A stretch of DNA of 64,000 nt from JAVVHH01 sp963848035 (GTDB lineage Bacteria > Pseudomonadota > Alphaproteobacteria > Acetobacterales > Acetobacteraceae): NCBI GenBank assembly GCA_963848035.1, contig CAWKCD010000001.1, positions 2,728,001-2,792,000 on the forward strand, written 5' to 3'. Made by a program: the position numbers and the translations under genes. Positions 28,298 through 37,387 of the stretch are shown here, one piece after another. The notes beneath the pieces are model-generated. The model was not told where the DNA came from. It worked only from the letters and a program-made list of their open reading frames with translations, and ran no database searches. Position 1 is the stretch's first letter; every line of letters begins with the position of its first letter.

Positions 28298-28717
28298 TTG
28301 CCGAAAGAAATTCGCGCCATTCTTTTCACGTCCGACGAGGTCCGCACCGTTGTCGAACACTTCCTGGCCAAGAACTCCAGCGGCCGAGCCGCGCGGTCTG
28401 TCGAGCGCGTGGACCTGGAGATCACCGAGGGTGCCCTCTACGGCAAGGTGTTCCTCGCCCGCGGCGCGGAGCCCCAGCAATTGCTGCTCGGCGCGCAGGA
28501 CATGATGACCGCCGTCCTGATGTACTGCAGCCACATCAAGATCCCGATGTCGATCCGCGCCCTCAAGCAGCTCGAGCCGTCCACCTCCGGCCTGATGCTG
28601 ACCATGTCCCTCAGCCCCCAGACCTCGACGCCGCGCGTCACCGCCAACCGGATCGAATACTCCGCCCCGATTCCCGCCGAGATGACCGACGCGGTCAAAC
28701 CACCGCCGGGTGAGTGA
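28298..28717 (+). CDS. Conserved hypothetical protein
   Basis: 139 aa soluble protein, not recognised. Start TTG 28298 has GGGA about 8 bases upstream; the earlier ATG at 28215 is in another frame and stops after 22 codons. Sequence begins MPKEIRAILFTSDEVRTVVE and contains RALKQLEPSTSGLMLTMSL; a mixed alpha/beta composition with no membrane segment. Convergent with the sugar permease (6-base gap). No function proposed. Confidence 0.65.
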   Translation: MPKEIRAILFTSDEVRTVVEHFLAKNSSGRAARSVERVDLEITEGALYGKVFLARGAEPQQLLLGAQDMMTAVLMYCSHIKIPMSIRALKQLEPSTSGLMLTMSLSPQTSTPRVTANRIEYSAPIPAEMTDAVKPPPGE

Positions 28718-28723
28718 GCCGCG

Positions 28724-29911
28724 TCAGCGCTTCTGGTTGTAGACGTCGATGCAAACAGCGCCGAGCAGGACCAAGCCTTTGATCACCTGCTGGTAATCCA
28801 CCCCGATCCCCAGGATCGACATCCCGTTGTTCATCACCCCCATGATGAACGCCCCGATGATCGCCCCCGACACCAAGCCGACCCCGCCATACGCCGAAGC
28901 CCCGCCGATGAAGCAGGCCGCGATCACGTCCAGCTCGAAGCCCGTTCCCGCCTTCGGCGTCGCCGTGTTCAGCCGTGCCGCAAAGATGAGCCCGGCCAGC
29001 GCCGCCAGCACGCCCATGTTCACGAACGTGAAGAACGTCAGCCGCTCCGTGTTGATCCCCGAAAGCTTCGCCGCCTTCTCGTTGCCGCCCACCGCATAGA
29101 CCTGCCGCCCCACCGTCGTCCGCAACGTCACGAACGCATACAGCGCGATCAGCACCCCCATGATGATCAGCACGTTCGGCAACCCGCGATAGCTCACGAT
29201 CAACCACGTCAGCGCCACGATCCCCGCCAGGATCAGCAGGTTCTTGATCAGGAACAGCGCGAACGGCTCCGTCTCCAGCCCATGCCGCTCCTGCCGCGCC
29301 CGAGCCCGGCTGCTGTTCAGAACCAGCACCAACCCGATCGCCACCCCGATCAGCAGCGACGACGCCCGGATCCCGCCCGGCTGTCCCAAAAACTCAGGCA
29401 GAAAGCCCGACGACAACAATTGAAAACCCGGCGGGAACGGCCCCACCGACTGCCCGTTCAGCACCGTCAGCATCAGCCCGCGGAACACCAGCATCCCCGC
29501 CAGCGTCACGATGAACGACGGGATCTTCACATACGCGACGAACGCCCCCTGGATCGCCCCGATCGCCGCCCCCGCCGCCACGCAGATCAGCGCCGCCGGA
29601 ACCAGCGGCATCCCCCACTGCACCAGCATCACCGCCGCCAGCGCGCCGACGAACCCCGACACCGACCCCACCGACAGGTCGATATGCCCCGTCACGATCA
29701 CCAGCAGCATCCCCAGCGCCATGATCGCGATGTAGCTGTTCTGCAAAACCAGGTTCGTCAGGTTCAGCGGCCGCAACAGCGTCCCGTTCGTCGCGATCTC
29801 GAAGAACACCATGATCACGATCAGGGACAGCAGCAGCCCATAGGTCCGCAGCGTCTCCTTGATGAAGCTCGCATGCGCCGCGCGCGCGACCGGGGCGGTG
29901 ATCTCGCTCAT
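28724..29911 (-). CDS. Sugar ABC transporter permease (XylH/MmsB/GguB type)
   Basis: Inner-membrane permease of a CUT2 monosaccharide importer, 395 aa, BPD_transp_2 fold. Blocks typical of the group: GMLLVIVTGHIDLSVGSVSG near residue 85, YVKIPSFIVTLAGMLVFRGL, and FFTFVNMGVLAALAGLIFAA; VYAVGGNEKAAKLSGI is the cytoplasmic coupling region. ATG 29911 overlaps the ATPase stop (ATGA). Length close to XylH (393) rather than RbsC (about 320), so a xylose or multiple-sugar system is likely. Confidence 0.9.
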   Translation of the reverse strand: MSEITAPVARAAHASFIKETLRTYGLLLSLIVIMVFFEIATNGTLLRPLNLTNLVLQNSYIAIMALGMLLVIVTGHIDLSVGSVSGFVGALAAVMLVQWGMPLVPAALICVAAGAAIGAIQGAFVAYVKIPSFIVTLAGMLVFRGLMLTVLNGQSVGPFPPGFQLLSSGFLPEFLGQPGGIRASSLLIGVAIGLVLVLNSSRARARQERHGLETEPFALFLIKNLLILAGIVALTWLIVSYRGLPNVLIIMGVLIALYAFVTLRTTVGRQVYAVGGNEKAAKLSGINTERLTFFTFVNMGVLAALAGLIFAARLNTATPKAGTGFELDVIAACFIGGASAYGGVGLVSGAIIGAFIMGVMNNGMSILGIGVDYQQVIKGLVLLGAVCIDVYNQKR

Positions 29912-31455
29912 GCTCCTACCTCTTCCAAAACGCGGACAGACCGCATGATCGCCCGCATGATCGCCTCCTGCGACGCCTCCTCGCGCGAGAACTCGGCCAC
30001 GAACCGCCCTTCGTTCATCACGCAGATCCGGTCGCACATGCCCAAAAGTTCCGGCATCTCCGACGAGATCACCACCACGCCTTTGCCCTCGTCGGCCAGC
30101 GCATTGATGATCTGATAGATCTCATATTTCGCGCCCACGTCGATCCCCCGCGTCGGCTCGTCCAGGATCAATACCTGCGGCTTGCTGAACAGCCACTTCG
30201 ACAGCACCACCTTCTGCTGGTTCCCGCCCGACAACGTGCCCGTCTGCTGATACACGTCGTGGCAGCGGATCCGCATCTGGCTCTTGTAGCCGTCCGCGAC
30301 CTTCAGCTCCGCCATGTCGTCGATGACCCCCGCCCGGCTGATCCCCGCCAGGTTGGCCAGAACCACGTTCTTTCGAACGTCCTCGGCCAGCACCAGGCCC
30401 AACGCCTTGCGGTCTTCCGTCACATAGGCCAGCCCGGCCGCGATCGCCCGCGGCACCGTCGACAGATCGACCGTCTTGCCGTCCATCTGGGCCGTCCCCG
30501 ACACCTTCGTCCCCCAGGCTCGCCCGAACACGCTCATCGCGAACTCGGTCCGTCCCGCCCCCATCAGCCCGGCGATCCCCACGATCTCCCCGCGCCGGAC
30601 CTCGAAATCCACACCTTTGACCACTTGCCGCTCCGGATACAGCGGATGCCAAGCCGACCAATCCTTCACCCGGAACACCACCTCGCCGATCTTCGGCTCG
30701 TGCGGCGGGAACCGATGGTCCATGTCGCGGTTGACCATCCCGCGGATGATCCGATCCTCCGGCACTGGGCCATCGGCGCAATCGATCGTCTCGATCGTCC
30801 GCCCGTCCCGCAATACCGTGATGCGGTCCGCGATCTGCGAAATCTCGTTCAGCTTGTGCGAGATCAGGATCGAAGCAATCCCCCGTTCCCGGAAACCCGC
30901 CAACAACTTCAGCAATGCCGCGCTATCCCGCTCGTTCAGGCTGGCGGTCGGCTCGTCTAGGATCAGTAGCCGCACCTCTTTCGACAGCGCTTTCGCGATC
31001 TCGACCAGCTGCTGCTTGCCGATCCCCAGATCCCCGATCTTCACGTCCGGCGGCTCGTGCAGCCCCACCTGCTCCAGCAGCTTGAGCGTCCGCACATACG
31101 CCGTCTCCCGGTCGATCACCCCGAACCGGGACGGCGGATTGGCCAGGAAGATGTTCTCCACGATCGACAGCAGCGGGATCAGCGCCAGCTCCTGATGGAT
31201 GATGATGATCCCCAGCGCCTCGCTGTCCCTGATGCCGCGGAACTGCCGCTCCTGCCCGTCATAGACGATCGACCCCTCGTAGCGCCCATGCGGATACACC
31301 CCGCTCAGCACTTTCATCAGCGTCGACTTGCCCGCCCCGTTCTCCCCCACCAGCGCATGGATCTCGCCGGCCCGGACCGTCAGGTTCACATCCGTCAGCG
31401 CCGTGACCGGCCCGAACTTCTTCGAGATCGAGCGCATTTCCAACAGGTCGGCCAT
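29908..31455 (-). CDS. Sugar ABC transporter ATP-binding protein (XylG/MmsA/GguA type)
   Basis: Double-domain ATPase, 515 aa. First domain: Walker A GENGAGKST, IIHQELALIPLLSIVENIFL, Walker B LLILDEPTASL. Second domain: degenerate Walker A GLMGAGRTE as usual in CUT2 ATPases, signature LSGGNQQK, LILDEPTRGIDVGAKYEIYQ. ATG 31455 chosen as the start of MADLLEMRSISKKFGPV; the frame is open to 31533 through a hairpin region without homology. Operon order binding protein, ATPase, permease. Confidence 0.93.
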   Translation of the reverse strand: MADLLEMRSISKKFGPVTALTDVNLTVRAGEIHALVGENGAGKSTLMKVLSGVYPHGRYEGSIVYDGQERQFRGIRDSEALGIIIIHQELALIPLLSIVENIFLANPPSRFGVIDRETAYVRTLKLLEQVGLHEPPDVKIGDLGIGKQQLVEIAKALSKEVRLLILDEPTASLNERDSAALLKLLAGFRERGIASILISHKLNEISQIADRITVLRDGRTIETIDCADGPVPEDRIIRGMVNRDMDHRFPPHEPKIGEVVFRVKDWSAWHPLYPERQVVKGVDFEVRRGEIVGIAGLMGAGRTEFAMSVFGRAWGTKVSGTAQMDGKTVDLSTVPRAIAAGLAYVTEDRKALGLVLAEDVRKNVVLANLAGISRAGVIDDMAELKVADGYKSQMRIRCHDVYQQTGTLSGGNQQKVVLSKWLFSKPQVLILDEPTRGIDVGAKYEIYQIINALADEGKGVVVISSEMPELLGMCDRICVMNEGRFVAEFSREEASQEAIMRAIMRSVRVLEEVGA

Positions 31456-31477
31456 CTCACTCAAACCCTTAGAAACT

Positions 31478-31499
31478 CCCTCTCCCGCGCGGGAAAGGG
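31478..31499. repeat. Palindrome between sugar-binding protein and ATPase genes
   Basis: CCCTCTCCCGCGCGGGAAAGGG is an almost perfect self-complementary 22-mer 22 bases before the ATPase start. Similar palindromes are common dispersed elements in alphaproteobacteria. In the transcript it would form a GC hairpin. Confidence 0.5.
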
Positions 31500-31503
31500 C
31501 GGA

Positions 31504-31534
31504 GGTGAGGGCAGCCATCGCCGCCACCCTCACC
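31504..31534. repeat. Second inverted repeat in the sugar operon gap
   Basis: GGTGAGGG and CCCTCACC form an 8-bp stem around a 15-base loop, just downstream of the binding-protein stop (31543). Together with the palindrome at 31478-31499 it may protect the binding-protein mRNA 3' end or attenuate read-through into the ATPase gene. Confidence 0.45.
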
Positions 31535-31542
31535 AGACCTAA

Positions 31543-32613
31543 TTACGAGAACTGGCTCGCTTTGTAGTAACCGCTGTCGATGAGAACCTTCTGCCAGTTC
31601 TCCTTCGTCACGATCACCGGGCTCAACAAGTATGAAGGAACCACCTTCACGCCGTTATTGTAGCTCTTGGTGTCGTTCACCTCGACCGTCTTGCCCTGCA
31701 GCATGTTGTCGACCATGTCGGCCGTCACCTTCGCCAGGTCGCGCGTATCCTTGAAGATCGACGCATACTGGTCGCCCCGGATGATCGCCTTGATCGACGG
31801 CACTTCGCAGTCCTGCCCCGAGATGATCGGCATCGGCAGGTCCGAGCTGCCATAGCCCACGCCCTTCACCGACGAGATGATCCCGATCGAGATCCCGTCA
31901 TACGGCGACAGTACCGCGTCGAGCTTCTTGTTGCTGTAGTAGGCCGACAGCAGGTTATCCATGCGCGCCTGCGCCGTCGCCCCGTCCCACCGCAGCGTGG
32001 ACACCTTGTCCATTCCCTTTTGCCCGGACGGGATCGTCAGCTTCTTCTGGTCGATCATCGGCTGCAGCACCGACATCGCTCCGTCATAGAAGAAATACGC
32101 GTTGTTGTCGTCCGCCGAACCGCCGAACAGCTCGATATTGAGCGGCTCGCCCTTGCGGCCCGCCAGTCCCTGCACCAGCGACGTCGCCTGCTGCACGCCC
32201 ACTTTGAAGTTGTCGAACGTCGCATAGTAATCGACGTTCGGCGTGTTCCGGATCAGCCGGTCGTACGCGATCACCTTGATCCCGCTCCGCGCCGCCTGGC
32301 CGAGCACCTCGGTCAGCGTGCTCCCGTCGATCGCCGCGACCACCAGCACCTTGCAGCCCTTGGTGATCATGTTCTCGATCTGCGAGACCTGGTTCGGAAC
32401 GTCGTCCTCGCCATACTGCAGATCCGTCTGGTAGCCGCGGCTCTGCAGCACCTTCACGATATTGTCGCCATCGGCGATCCACCGCGCCGAAACCTTCGTC
32501 GGCATCGCGATCGCGACCAGCGGCTTGGCCTGCGCGATCGCAGGCGCCCCCAGTCCGGCCGCCGCAAGTCCGCCCAGTGTGGCGCCCAGTGTCGCGCGTC
32601 GTGTCAGTAACAT
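31543..32613 (-). CDS. Sugar ABC transporter substrate-binding protein (ChvE/XylF type)
   Basis: Periplasmic binding protein, 356 aa. GGAGGG lies 6 bases before ATG 32613 (strong site). Signal sequence MLLTRRATLGATLGGLAAAG with cleavage after PAIAQA. Family segments: TKVSARWIADGDNIVKVLQS, LQYGEDDVPNQVSQIENMI, VVAAIDGSTL, IAYDRLI and PIISGQDCEVPSIKAI, all as in ChvE/GguE-like multiple-sugar receptors. It heads the importer operon. No local regulator or catabolic gene indicates which sugar. Confidence 0.93.
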   Translation of the reverse strand: MLLTRRATLGATLGGLAAAGLGAPAIAQAKPLVAIAMPTKVSARWIADGDNIVKVLQSRGYQTDLQYGEDDVPNQVSQIENMITKGCKVLVVAAIDGSTLTEVLGQAARSGIKVIAYDRLIRNTPNVDYYATFDNFKVGVQQATSLVQGLAGRKGEPLNIELFGGSADDNNAYFFYDGAMSVLQPMIDQKKLTIPSGQKGMDKVSTLRWDGATAQARMDNLLSAYYSNKKLDAVLSPYDGISIGIISSVKGVGYGSSDLPMPIISGQDCEVPSIKAIIRGDQYASIFKDTRDLAKVTADMVDNMLQGKTVEVNDTKSYNNGVKVVPSYLLSPVIVTKENWQKVLIDSGYYKASQFS

Positions 32614-32704
32614 CTTGTTCCCTCCGTTTGGGGCCGGACCCATGACCCAGCGCTTCGGAGTAGAATGACCGTACGAAGGGCGCGTCTGTCCAGAGGGCGC
32701 GCTC

Positions 32705-33286
32705 TCAGCGCGCGACCGGCCGCATGACCTCGTTCCGACGCATGAACCAGATCGTCCAGGGCGGGTCGTACTGCGCCAGCGCCGCCGGGCCCGCACTCTC
32801 CAACCGACGCTGCGCCATCCACGCGTCCAGCCGCGCCGTCTCGCCGCGGACCATCGAAGGCAGCGCCCACCCCGAGAACCGCACCACCGCCACCCGGCCC
32901 GGCGCCAGCGCCAGCAGCCTCACCGCCTCGTCCTCCGGCGGCGGCAGCGTCGCCGGCGTGAACCCTTCGGGCATGATGAACCGGACGATCCACGCATCCC
33001 CCTCCTGCCGCTCGCTCGCCGGTAGCCGCTCCTGCACCACCGGCGCCGTCATCTCGATCTTCTGCTGCCGCCCGTTCCCCCCGAAGATGTAGTGCGCCAG
33101 CAGCCGGAACCCGCGATTGGCCGCGCCCCATTGCCCACCCCGGACCCGCACCTCGGCCACCGTCAGCGCCGGATAGTCCCTGACCTGGAAGTCCCCATCC
33201 CGCAGGACGGTCGTGAATTTCGGTTCCTCGACGGACACGCTGCACCCCAGCAACAGGCTGCACAGGAGAAGGGCGGCCAGCCGCAT
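32705..33286 (-). CDS. SOUL family heme-binding-like lipoprotein
   Basis: 193 aa. N-terminal signal with lipobox (LLLCSLLLGCS) suggests a lipoprotein. The SOUL domain follows: EPKFTTVLRDGDFQVRDYPA, then AHYIFGGNGRQQKIEMTAPV, where KIEMTAPV is the family's most conserved segment, and FIMPEGFTPATLPPPED. Bacterial SOUL proteins bind heme or tetrapyrrole in some cases, but function is generally unproven. ATG 33286 lies about 30 bases downstream of the preceding gene's stop on the same strand. Confidence 0.85.
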   Translation of the reverse strand: MRLAALLLCSLLLGCSVSVEEPKFTTVLRDGDFQVRDYPALTVAEVRVRGGQWGAANRGFRLLAHYIFGGNGRQQKIEMTAPVVQERLPASERQEGDAWIVRFIMPEGFTPATLPPPEDEAVRLLALAPGRVAVVRFSGWALPSMVRGETARLDAWMAQRRLESAGPAALAQYDPPWTIWFMRRNEVMRPVAR

Positions 33287-33314
33287 CCTTCAACTCTCGC
33301 CGGGCGATCCCACC

Positions 33315-34797
33315 CTACTGCCGCGCCCGCGGCGGGGCGGCCATCGCGCTCATATCGGTCCCGTTCACGAGAACGTGCCCATCGCGATACACGACGTCCC
33401 ACACCATCCGCTCATCCTCCGCCCGCCCGATGCCCTTCAGGAAGATCAGTCCCAGCCCGGCCGCCGACATGCTCGGCGCCGCCGCCACCTGCTGTTGCAG
33501 CAAGTCATACCCCGTCGCCGTCACCTGCGCCGAGCCCGACGACGAGTCCAGCGACGCGATCTCGAGCAGCCCCTGGCCGCTGAACGAGGCGCCCGCCACT
33601 TCCACCGTCGCCGCCTCCAGCCCGGCCGTGATCGGCCCGCGCGCGAACAACGCCTCGATCTGCTCCGGCGCCGGAACCTGCCCCGCCTTCAGCACCCGCA
33701 GCAGCGCCAGCAGCGCGGCGCTCGGCATCCCCGAGAGCGTCGGCCGCAGCGCCACCTTGGTCGGGATCAACCCGGCGGCCGGCCCCAGCCCGACATCCGG
33801 CACGTCGAGCCCGTCCATCCCCAGTTCGAAGCGCACCGAACTCAGCCCATCCGTCGCCTTTGCGCCGAACCCGAGATCCAGCTCCCGCATCACCGCCGTG
33901 ACCTCCTTCAGCGTGATGCTGACGCTCTCGCTGCGCTGCTCGATCGAGGCGCTGCTCGCCGTGTCGATGAGCGCTTCGACCATCGTCAGTGCGCTCACCG
34001 GGTCTGGCGGCGCGGCCATGGTGCCGGTCCCGTCTCGTCGCTGCATCGCCGACAGCAGGAAGTCGAACTCCGCGTGCATCGCGTCCCGCAGACGCCCAAC
34101 GGAGAAATCCGTCCCGGCCGCCCGCACCGACGTCTCTCCCGCTAAGGATTTTCATGCTACCGAGGTTCGGCGACGTCGCGCTCACCCGGTAGTTGGTGAG
34201 GCTCGCCTCCATGGTCCCATCCATCCGCCCCGGATCCTTTCCGGCGCCGATCGTGATCACCGACGCTAAATGATCCACATGCGTGGTGCTCGGCGACGAG
34301 CCCCAGCTCGAACTGACCGTCAGATCGTCCGCGCTCGACGTGTAGCGGCTCGCTGTCGCCAACGACGTGTCGATCACCGCCTCGCCGGTCTGCGCCCCGA
34401 TCGTCATCTGGTAAGTGACGTCGGCCATGCGTGCCGGCTTGCCGTCCGCGGTCGGTGGCTGCGGCAGCGAGAGCTGGAACGTGGCCGGCGTCGACTGCCG
34501 CAATTCGCTCATCGCCCAGCGCCCGCCGCCCTGGTCGCGCGCGGTGCTCGTCAGCCGCGGCCCGTCCGCGCCCTCGAACAGCGGCAGCACGAGATCGTAA
34601 TGGTCCCCGTTCGCCAACGCCGAAGCCGGTGCCGTCATCATGGGCCGATCCGCGCCGAACACCGCTGCGAGCCATTTCTGCAGTTGCCCCTCGAGCGCTC
34701 TCGCCCCATCCGGCGTGGCTTGCGCCTGCGCCGGGCCGAGGGGCGCGGCCAAGACCGATGCGGTCAGGATCAGCGTGACGGCGGACGGACGGCGCAT
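33315..34797 (-). CDS. Secreted protein of unknown function, paralogue 2 (single frameshift near 34138)
   Basis: About 493 aa when corrected; not recognised beyond its neighbour. Signal peptide MRRPSAVTLILTASVLAAPL ends near AQAQA. The frame breaks after NLGSMKILSG: removing one base from the CCC at 34138-34140 (GGG on the coding strand) gives SGETSVRAAGTDFSVGRLRD and the remaining sequence to the stop at 33315; total length is 3n+1. It is a tandem paralogue of the 34867-36477 gene: TPDGARALEGQLQKW, NGDHYDLVLPL, LRPTLSGMPSAALLALL, ALFARGPITAGLE, and IFLKGIGRAEDERMVWDV all have direct counterparts there. No membrane anchor, so probably periplasmic. Confidence 0.75.
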
Positions 34798-34866
34798 CGC
34801 GAGCCTCTCTTCAAATAGGCGACGGCGGCCAGCCCGAGGGATTGGCCGCCGCGCGGTTGCGTCGGT

Positions 34867-36477
34867 CTACTGCCGGCGGCGCAGTTGCGGCTGACCGTTC
34901 GGCGCCGGACCCCCCTGCGGTCCAGGCTGCGGCGGCCATGGCTGCGGCGTCGCTTGCTGCGGCGCCCGCTGCGCTGGAGCCGGCGGGGGCCCGCCCGCCA
35001 GCGCGCTGAGGTCCTGGTTGTTCACCAGCACCTTGCCGCCCTTGTAGCTGATGTCCCACACCATCTGGCTGCCCACCGACCGGCCGATCCCCTTGAGGAA
35101 GATGATCACCGGCCCCGCCTGCGCCAGGCTCGGCTCCGCCGCGATCCGCTGCTGCAGCAGGTCGAGATTGGTCGCCGTCACCTGCGCCGTCCCGCTGATG
35201 TCCTGCGGCGACGCGATCGACAGCTTGCCCAGCCCGGAGAACTCCGCGCCCCCCACCGCCACGCTCATCGATTCCAGCCCGGCGATGATCGGCCCCTTCG
35301 CGAACAGCGCCATGATCAGGTCCGGCGTCGGCTCGTCCCCCTCGCTCGAATTCTTGGCCAGCGCCATCAGCGCATCCGCCGGCACGCCGCTCAGCGTCGG
35401 CCGCAGGCTGATCTTGCTCGGGATCAGCTGGACCATCGACCCCAGTCCCAGCTCCGGCAGCGTCAGCCTCTCTGCCCCCAGGTCCAGCCGCGCCTGCAAC
35501 AATCCGCCCACGCCCTTGACCCCGAACCCGATCTGCAGCGCATGCAGCGTCCCGGCCATCCCGCCCATGTCGACGCTCATATCCTGCACCGTCTCGTCGA
35601 ACGATGCGCCGCTCGCCAGGTCCGCCACCGCTTCGAGCATCGTCGCCGCCATCTGCGCCGGGTCCGGCGCATCCGGCTTCGGGTCGGTGCCCTGGTTCGG
35701 CGCCATCGCCTTGCCGAACTGGATCGCCGTCTGCAGCACCTGCACCGCCCGCTCGCGCGAGATGCTGGTCGCATTGGCCGCCAGGTGCGTCTTGCCGAAC
35801 CCCAGCTTCAGCGCTCCAGCGGCATTCGGCATCTCCGAATTGATCGTATAGCCATCAAGATTGGACTCGATCGCGACGTCCAGCCGTCCGTTCGCCGAAG
35901 CCGGCTGGATGATGAACGAACTGGTCCCGCTATCGATGTGCGACGCCGTCGGCGCCATCCCGCCGCTCGACTGCACATCCACGTTCTTGGCCGACGAGGT
36001 CGCCGTCGTCGTCGTGGCGAAGCTCGGATCGACCAGCATCTGCGCCGCCTGGCTGCCGACGGTGACCTTGTAGGTGATGTCCCCGCTCATCCCCGGCGGC
36101 CCGCCCTGCGTCACCGTATCCGGCAGCTTGATGTGGAACTCGGCAGGGGAGGGGAAGTGGATGTCGTCGATCGCATACCGTCCGCCGCTGCGCTCGCGCG
36201 CCGTCGCGGTCCAGCGCGGCGAAGTCGGCGTGTCGCCCACTGGGATCGAGAGGTCGTAGTGGTCGCCGTTCGCCGTCACCTGGATCGGCCGTTGCGCAAT
36301 CTTCACGTTCGGACCCAGCGTGCCGGTGATCCAGTCGTGGATCTGCTGCTCCAGCGCCTTGGCGCCATCCGGCGTGGTCTGCGCACGCGCGGCGCCCGGG
36401 ACGAGCGGAATCAAGGCCAACGCAAACAGGCCCAGCCGACACAAACCATGTGCGAACGGGGCGGCACGACGCATCAT
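34867..36477 (-). CDS. Secreted protein of unknown function, paralogue 1
   Basis: 536 aa. GGAGGAA lies 7 bases before ATG 36477. A signal peptide (LCRLGLFALALIPLVPGAAR) ends near ARAQ. Contains blocks shared with its neighbour: TPDGAKALEQQIHDWI, ANGDHYDLSIPV, TYKVTVGSQAAQMLVDPSF, LRPTLSGVPADALMAL, LFAKGPIIAGLESMSVAVG, TATNLDLLQQRIAAEPSLAQ and IFLKGIGRSVGSQMVWDISY. The tail after residue 500 is Pro/Gln-rich. Composition is beta-rich; no catalytic motif recognised. Tandem duplication with the gene 69 bases downstream. No function proposed. Confidence 0.75.
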   Translation of the reverse strand: MMRRAAPFAHGLCRLGLFALALIPLVPGAARAQTTPDGAKALEQQIHDWITGTLGPNVKIAQRPIQVTANGDHYDLSIPVGDTPTSPRWTATARERSGGRYAIDDIHFPSPAEFHIKLPDTVTQGGPPGMSGDITYKVTVGSQAAQMLVDPSFATTTTATSSAKNVDVQSSGGMAPTASHIDSGTSSFIIQPASANGRLDVAIESNLDGYTINSEMPNAAGALKLGFGKTHLAANATSISRERAVQVLQTAIQFGKAMAPNQGTDPKPDAPDPAQMAATMLEAVADLASGASFDETVQDMSVDMGGMAGTLHALQIGFGVKGVGGLLQARLDLGAERLTLPELGLGSMVQLIPSKISLRPTLSGVPADALMALAKNSSEGDEPTPDLIMALFAKGPIIAGLESMSVAVGGAEFSGLGKLSIASPQDISGTAQVTATNLDLLQQRIAAEPSLAQAGPVIIFLKGIGRSVGSQMVWDISYKGGKVLVNNQDLSALAGGPPPAPAQRAPQQATPQPWPPQPGPQGGPAPNGQPQLRRRQ

Positions 36478-36568
36478 CACAACTTCCTCCAAAAACGGGT
36501 TGAGCTTATCCCATCCTGGGTCCGCGACAACCATTTTGGCTGAATAACGAGAGGCTAACCGACAAACG

Positions 36569-37237
36569 TTAACCGAGCGTGGCATCCACCGCCGCGACGT
36601 CGAGCAGCCGCTCGATCACGTCCGGCTCCTGCGCCCCCGCGATCGCGTGCCGCCCAGCCACCACGAAGCACGGCACGCCGTTGATGCCGAGCCGGTGCGC
36701 CCGGAGGTTGTCCGCATGCACCGCGTCCACGTCTTCCTCGGTCCGCAGGAACGCCGCCGCCGCCGCGCCATCGAGGCCGCACGACGAAGCCACGGCGCGC
36801 AGCACGCCATGGTCGCCGATGTCGTGCCCGTCGGTGAAATGCGCCGCGAACAGCGCCTCAGCCACTTCCGTCGCCCGCCCCAGCGGCGTCGCCCAGCGCA
36901 CCAGCCGATGCGCATCCACGCTCGACGGCGTCCGTCGGATCCGCTCGAACCGGAACGACACCCCCTCCGCGTCGCCGATCTCGGTGATCGACGCATACAG
37001 CCGCCGCGCCCGGTCCTCGCCGCCGAATTTGCGGATCACGTAGTCCGCCCGCGTCATGCCCGACCGCGGCATGTCCGGATTGAGCAGGAACGGCCGCCAT
37101 GTCAGATCGTAGAGCAGGTCCGGCCGCCGCCGCATCGTGCGGAACAGCCGGCGCACGCCGAGATAGCACCAGGGGCACACCAGATCGTGCACCACCTCGA
37201 TCGGCAGCCGGGCTTTCGCGGGCGCGAGAACGTTCAC
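36569..37237 (-). CDS. DsbA-family thioredoxin-like oxidoreductase (FrnE type)
   Basis: 222 aa, 2-hydroxychromene-2-carboxylate isomerase/DsbA fold without signal peptide, so cytoplasmic. Active-site motif CPWCYLG at about residue 21-27, then the helical insertion, and the cis-Pro loop GINGVPCFVV near residue 190; AHRLGINGVPCFVVAGRHAI is typical of FrnE-like proteins. Likely a cytoplasmic disulfide oxidoreductase or isomerase. About 90 bases upstream of the secreted paralogue gene on the same strand, divergent from the GAF-PDZ gene. Confidence 0.88.
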   Translation of the reverse strand: MNVLAPAKARLPIEVVHDLVCPWCYLGVRRLFRTMRRRPDLLYDLTWRPFLLNPDMPRSGMTRADYVIRKFGGEDRARRLYASITEIGDAEGVSFRFERIRRTPSSVDAHRLVRWATPLGRATEVAEALFAAHFTDGHDIGDHGVLRAVASSCGLDGAAAAAFLRTEEDVDAVHADNLRAHRLGINGVPCFVVAGRHAIAGAQEPDVIERLLDVAAVDATLG

Positions 37238-37331
37238 GACGCCATACTAAGCGAACGCAGCGGAATCGTCATGTCTTTCGTCTTAGCCCGAGGATTAATC
37301 GATATTTAACGGAAGTCTGATTTATTAAACT

Positions 37332-37344
37332 TGTGATGCTCACA
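37332..37344. promoter_or_regulatory. Putative operator upstream of the GAF-PDZ gene
   Basis: TGTGATGCTCACA has perfect half-sites TGTGA/TCACA with a 3-base centre, 44 bases before the ATG at 37388, within an unusually AT-rich stretch (37290-37335) that should hold divergent promoters. The spacing differs from a CRP site (6 bases), so the binding protein is unknown. Confidence 0.4.
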
Positions 37345-37387
37345 TCGAAGTGATTACGCTACAAACCTCGCACCAGCCTGAGTTTGC

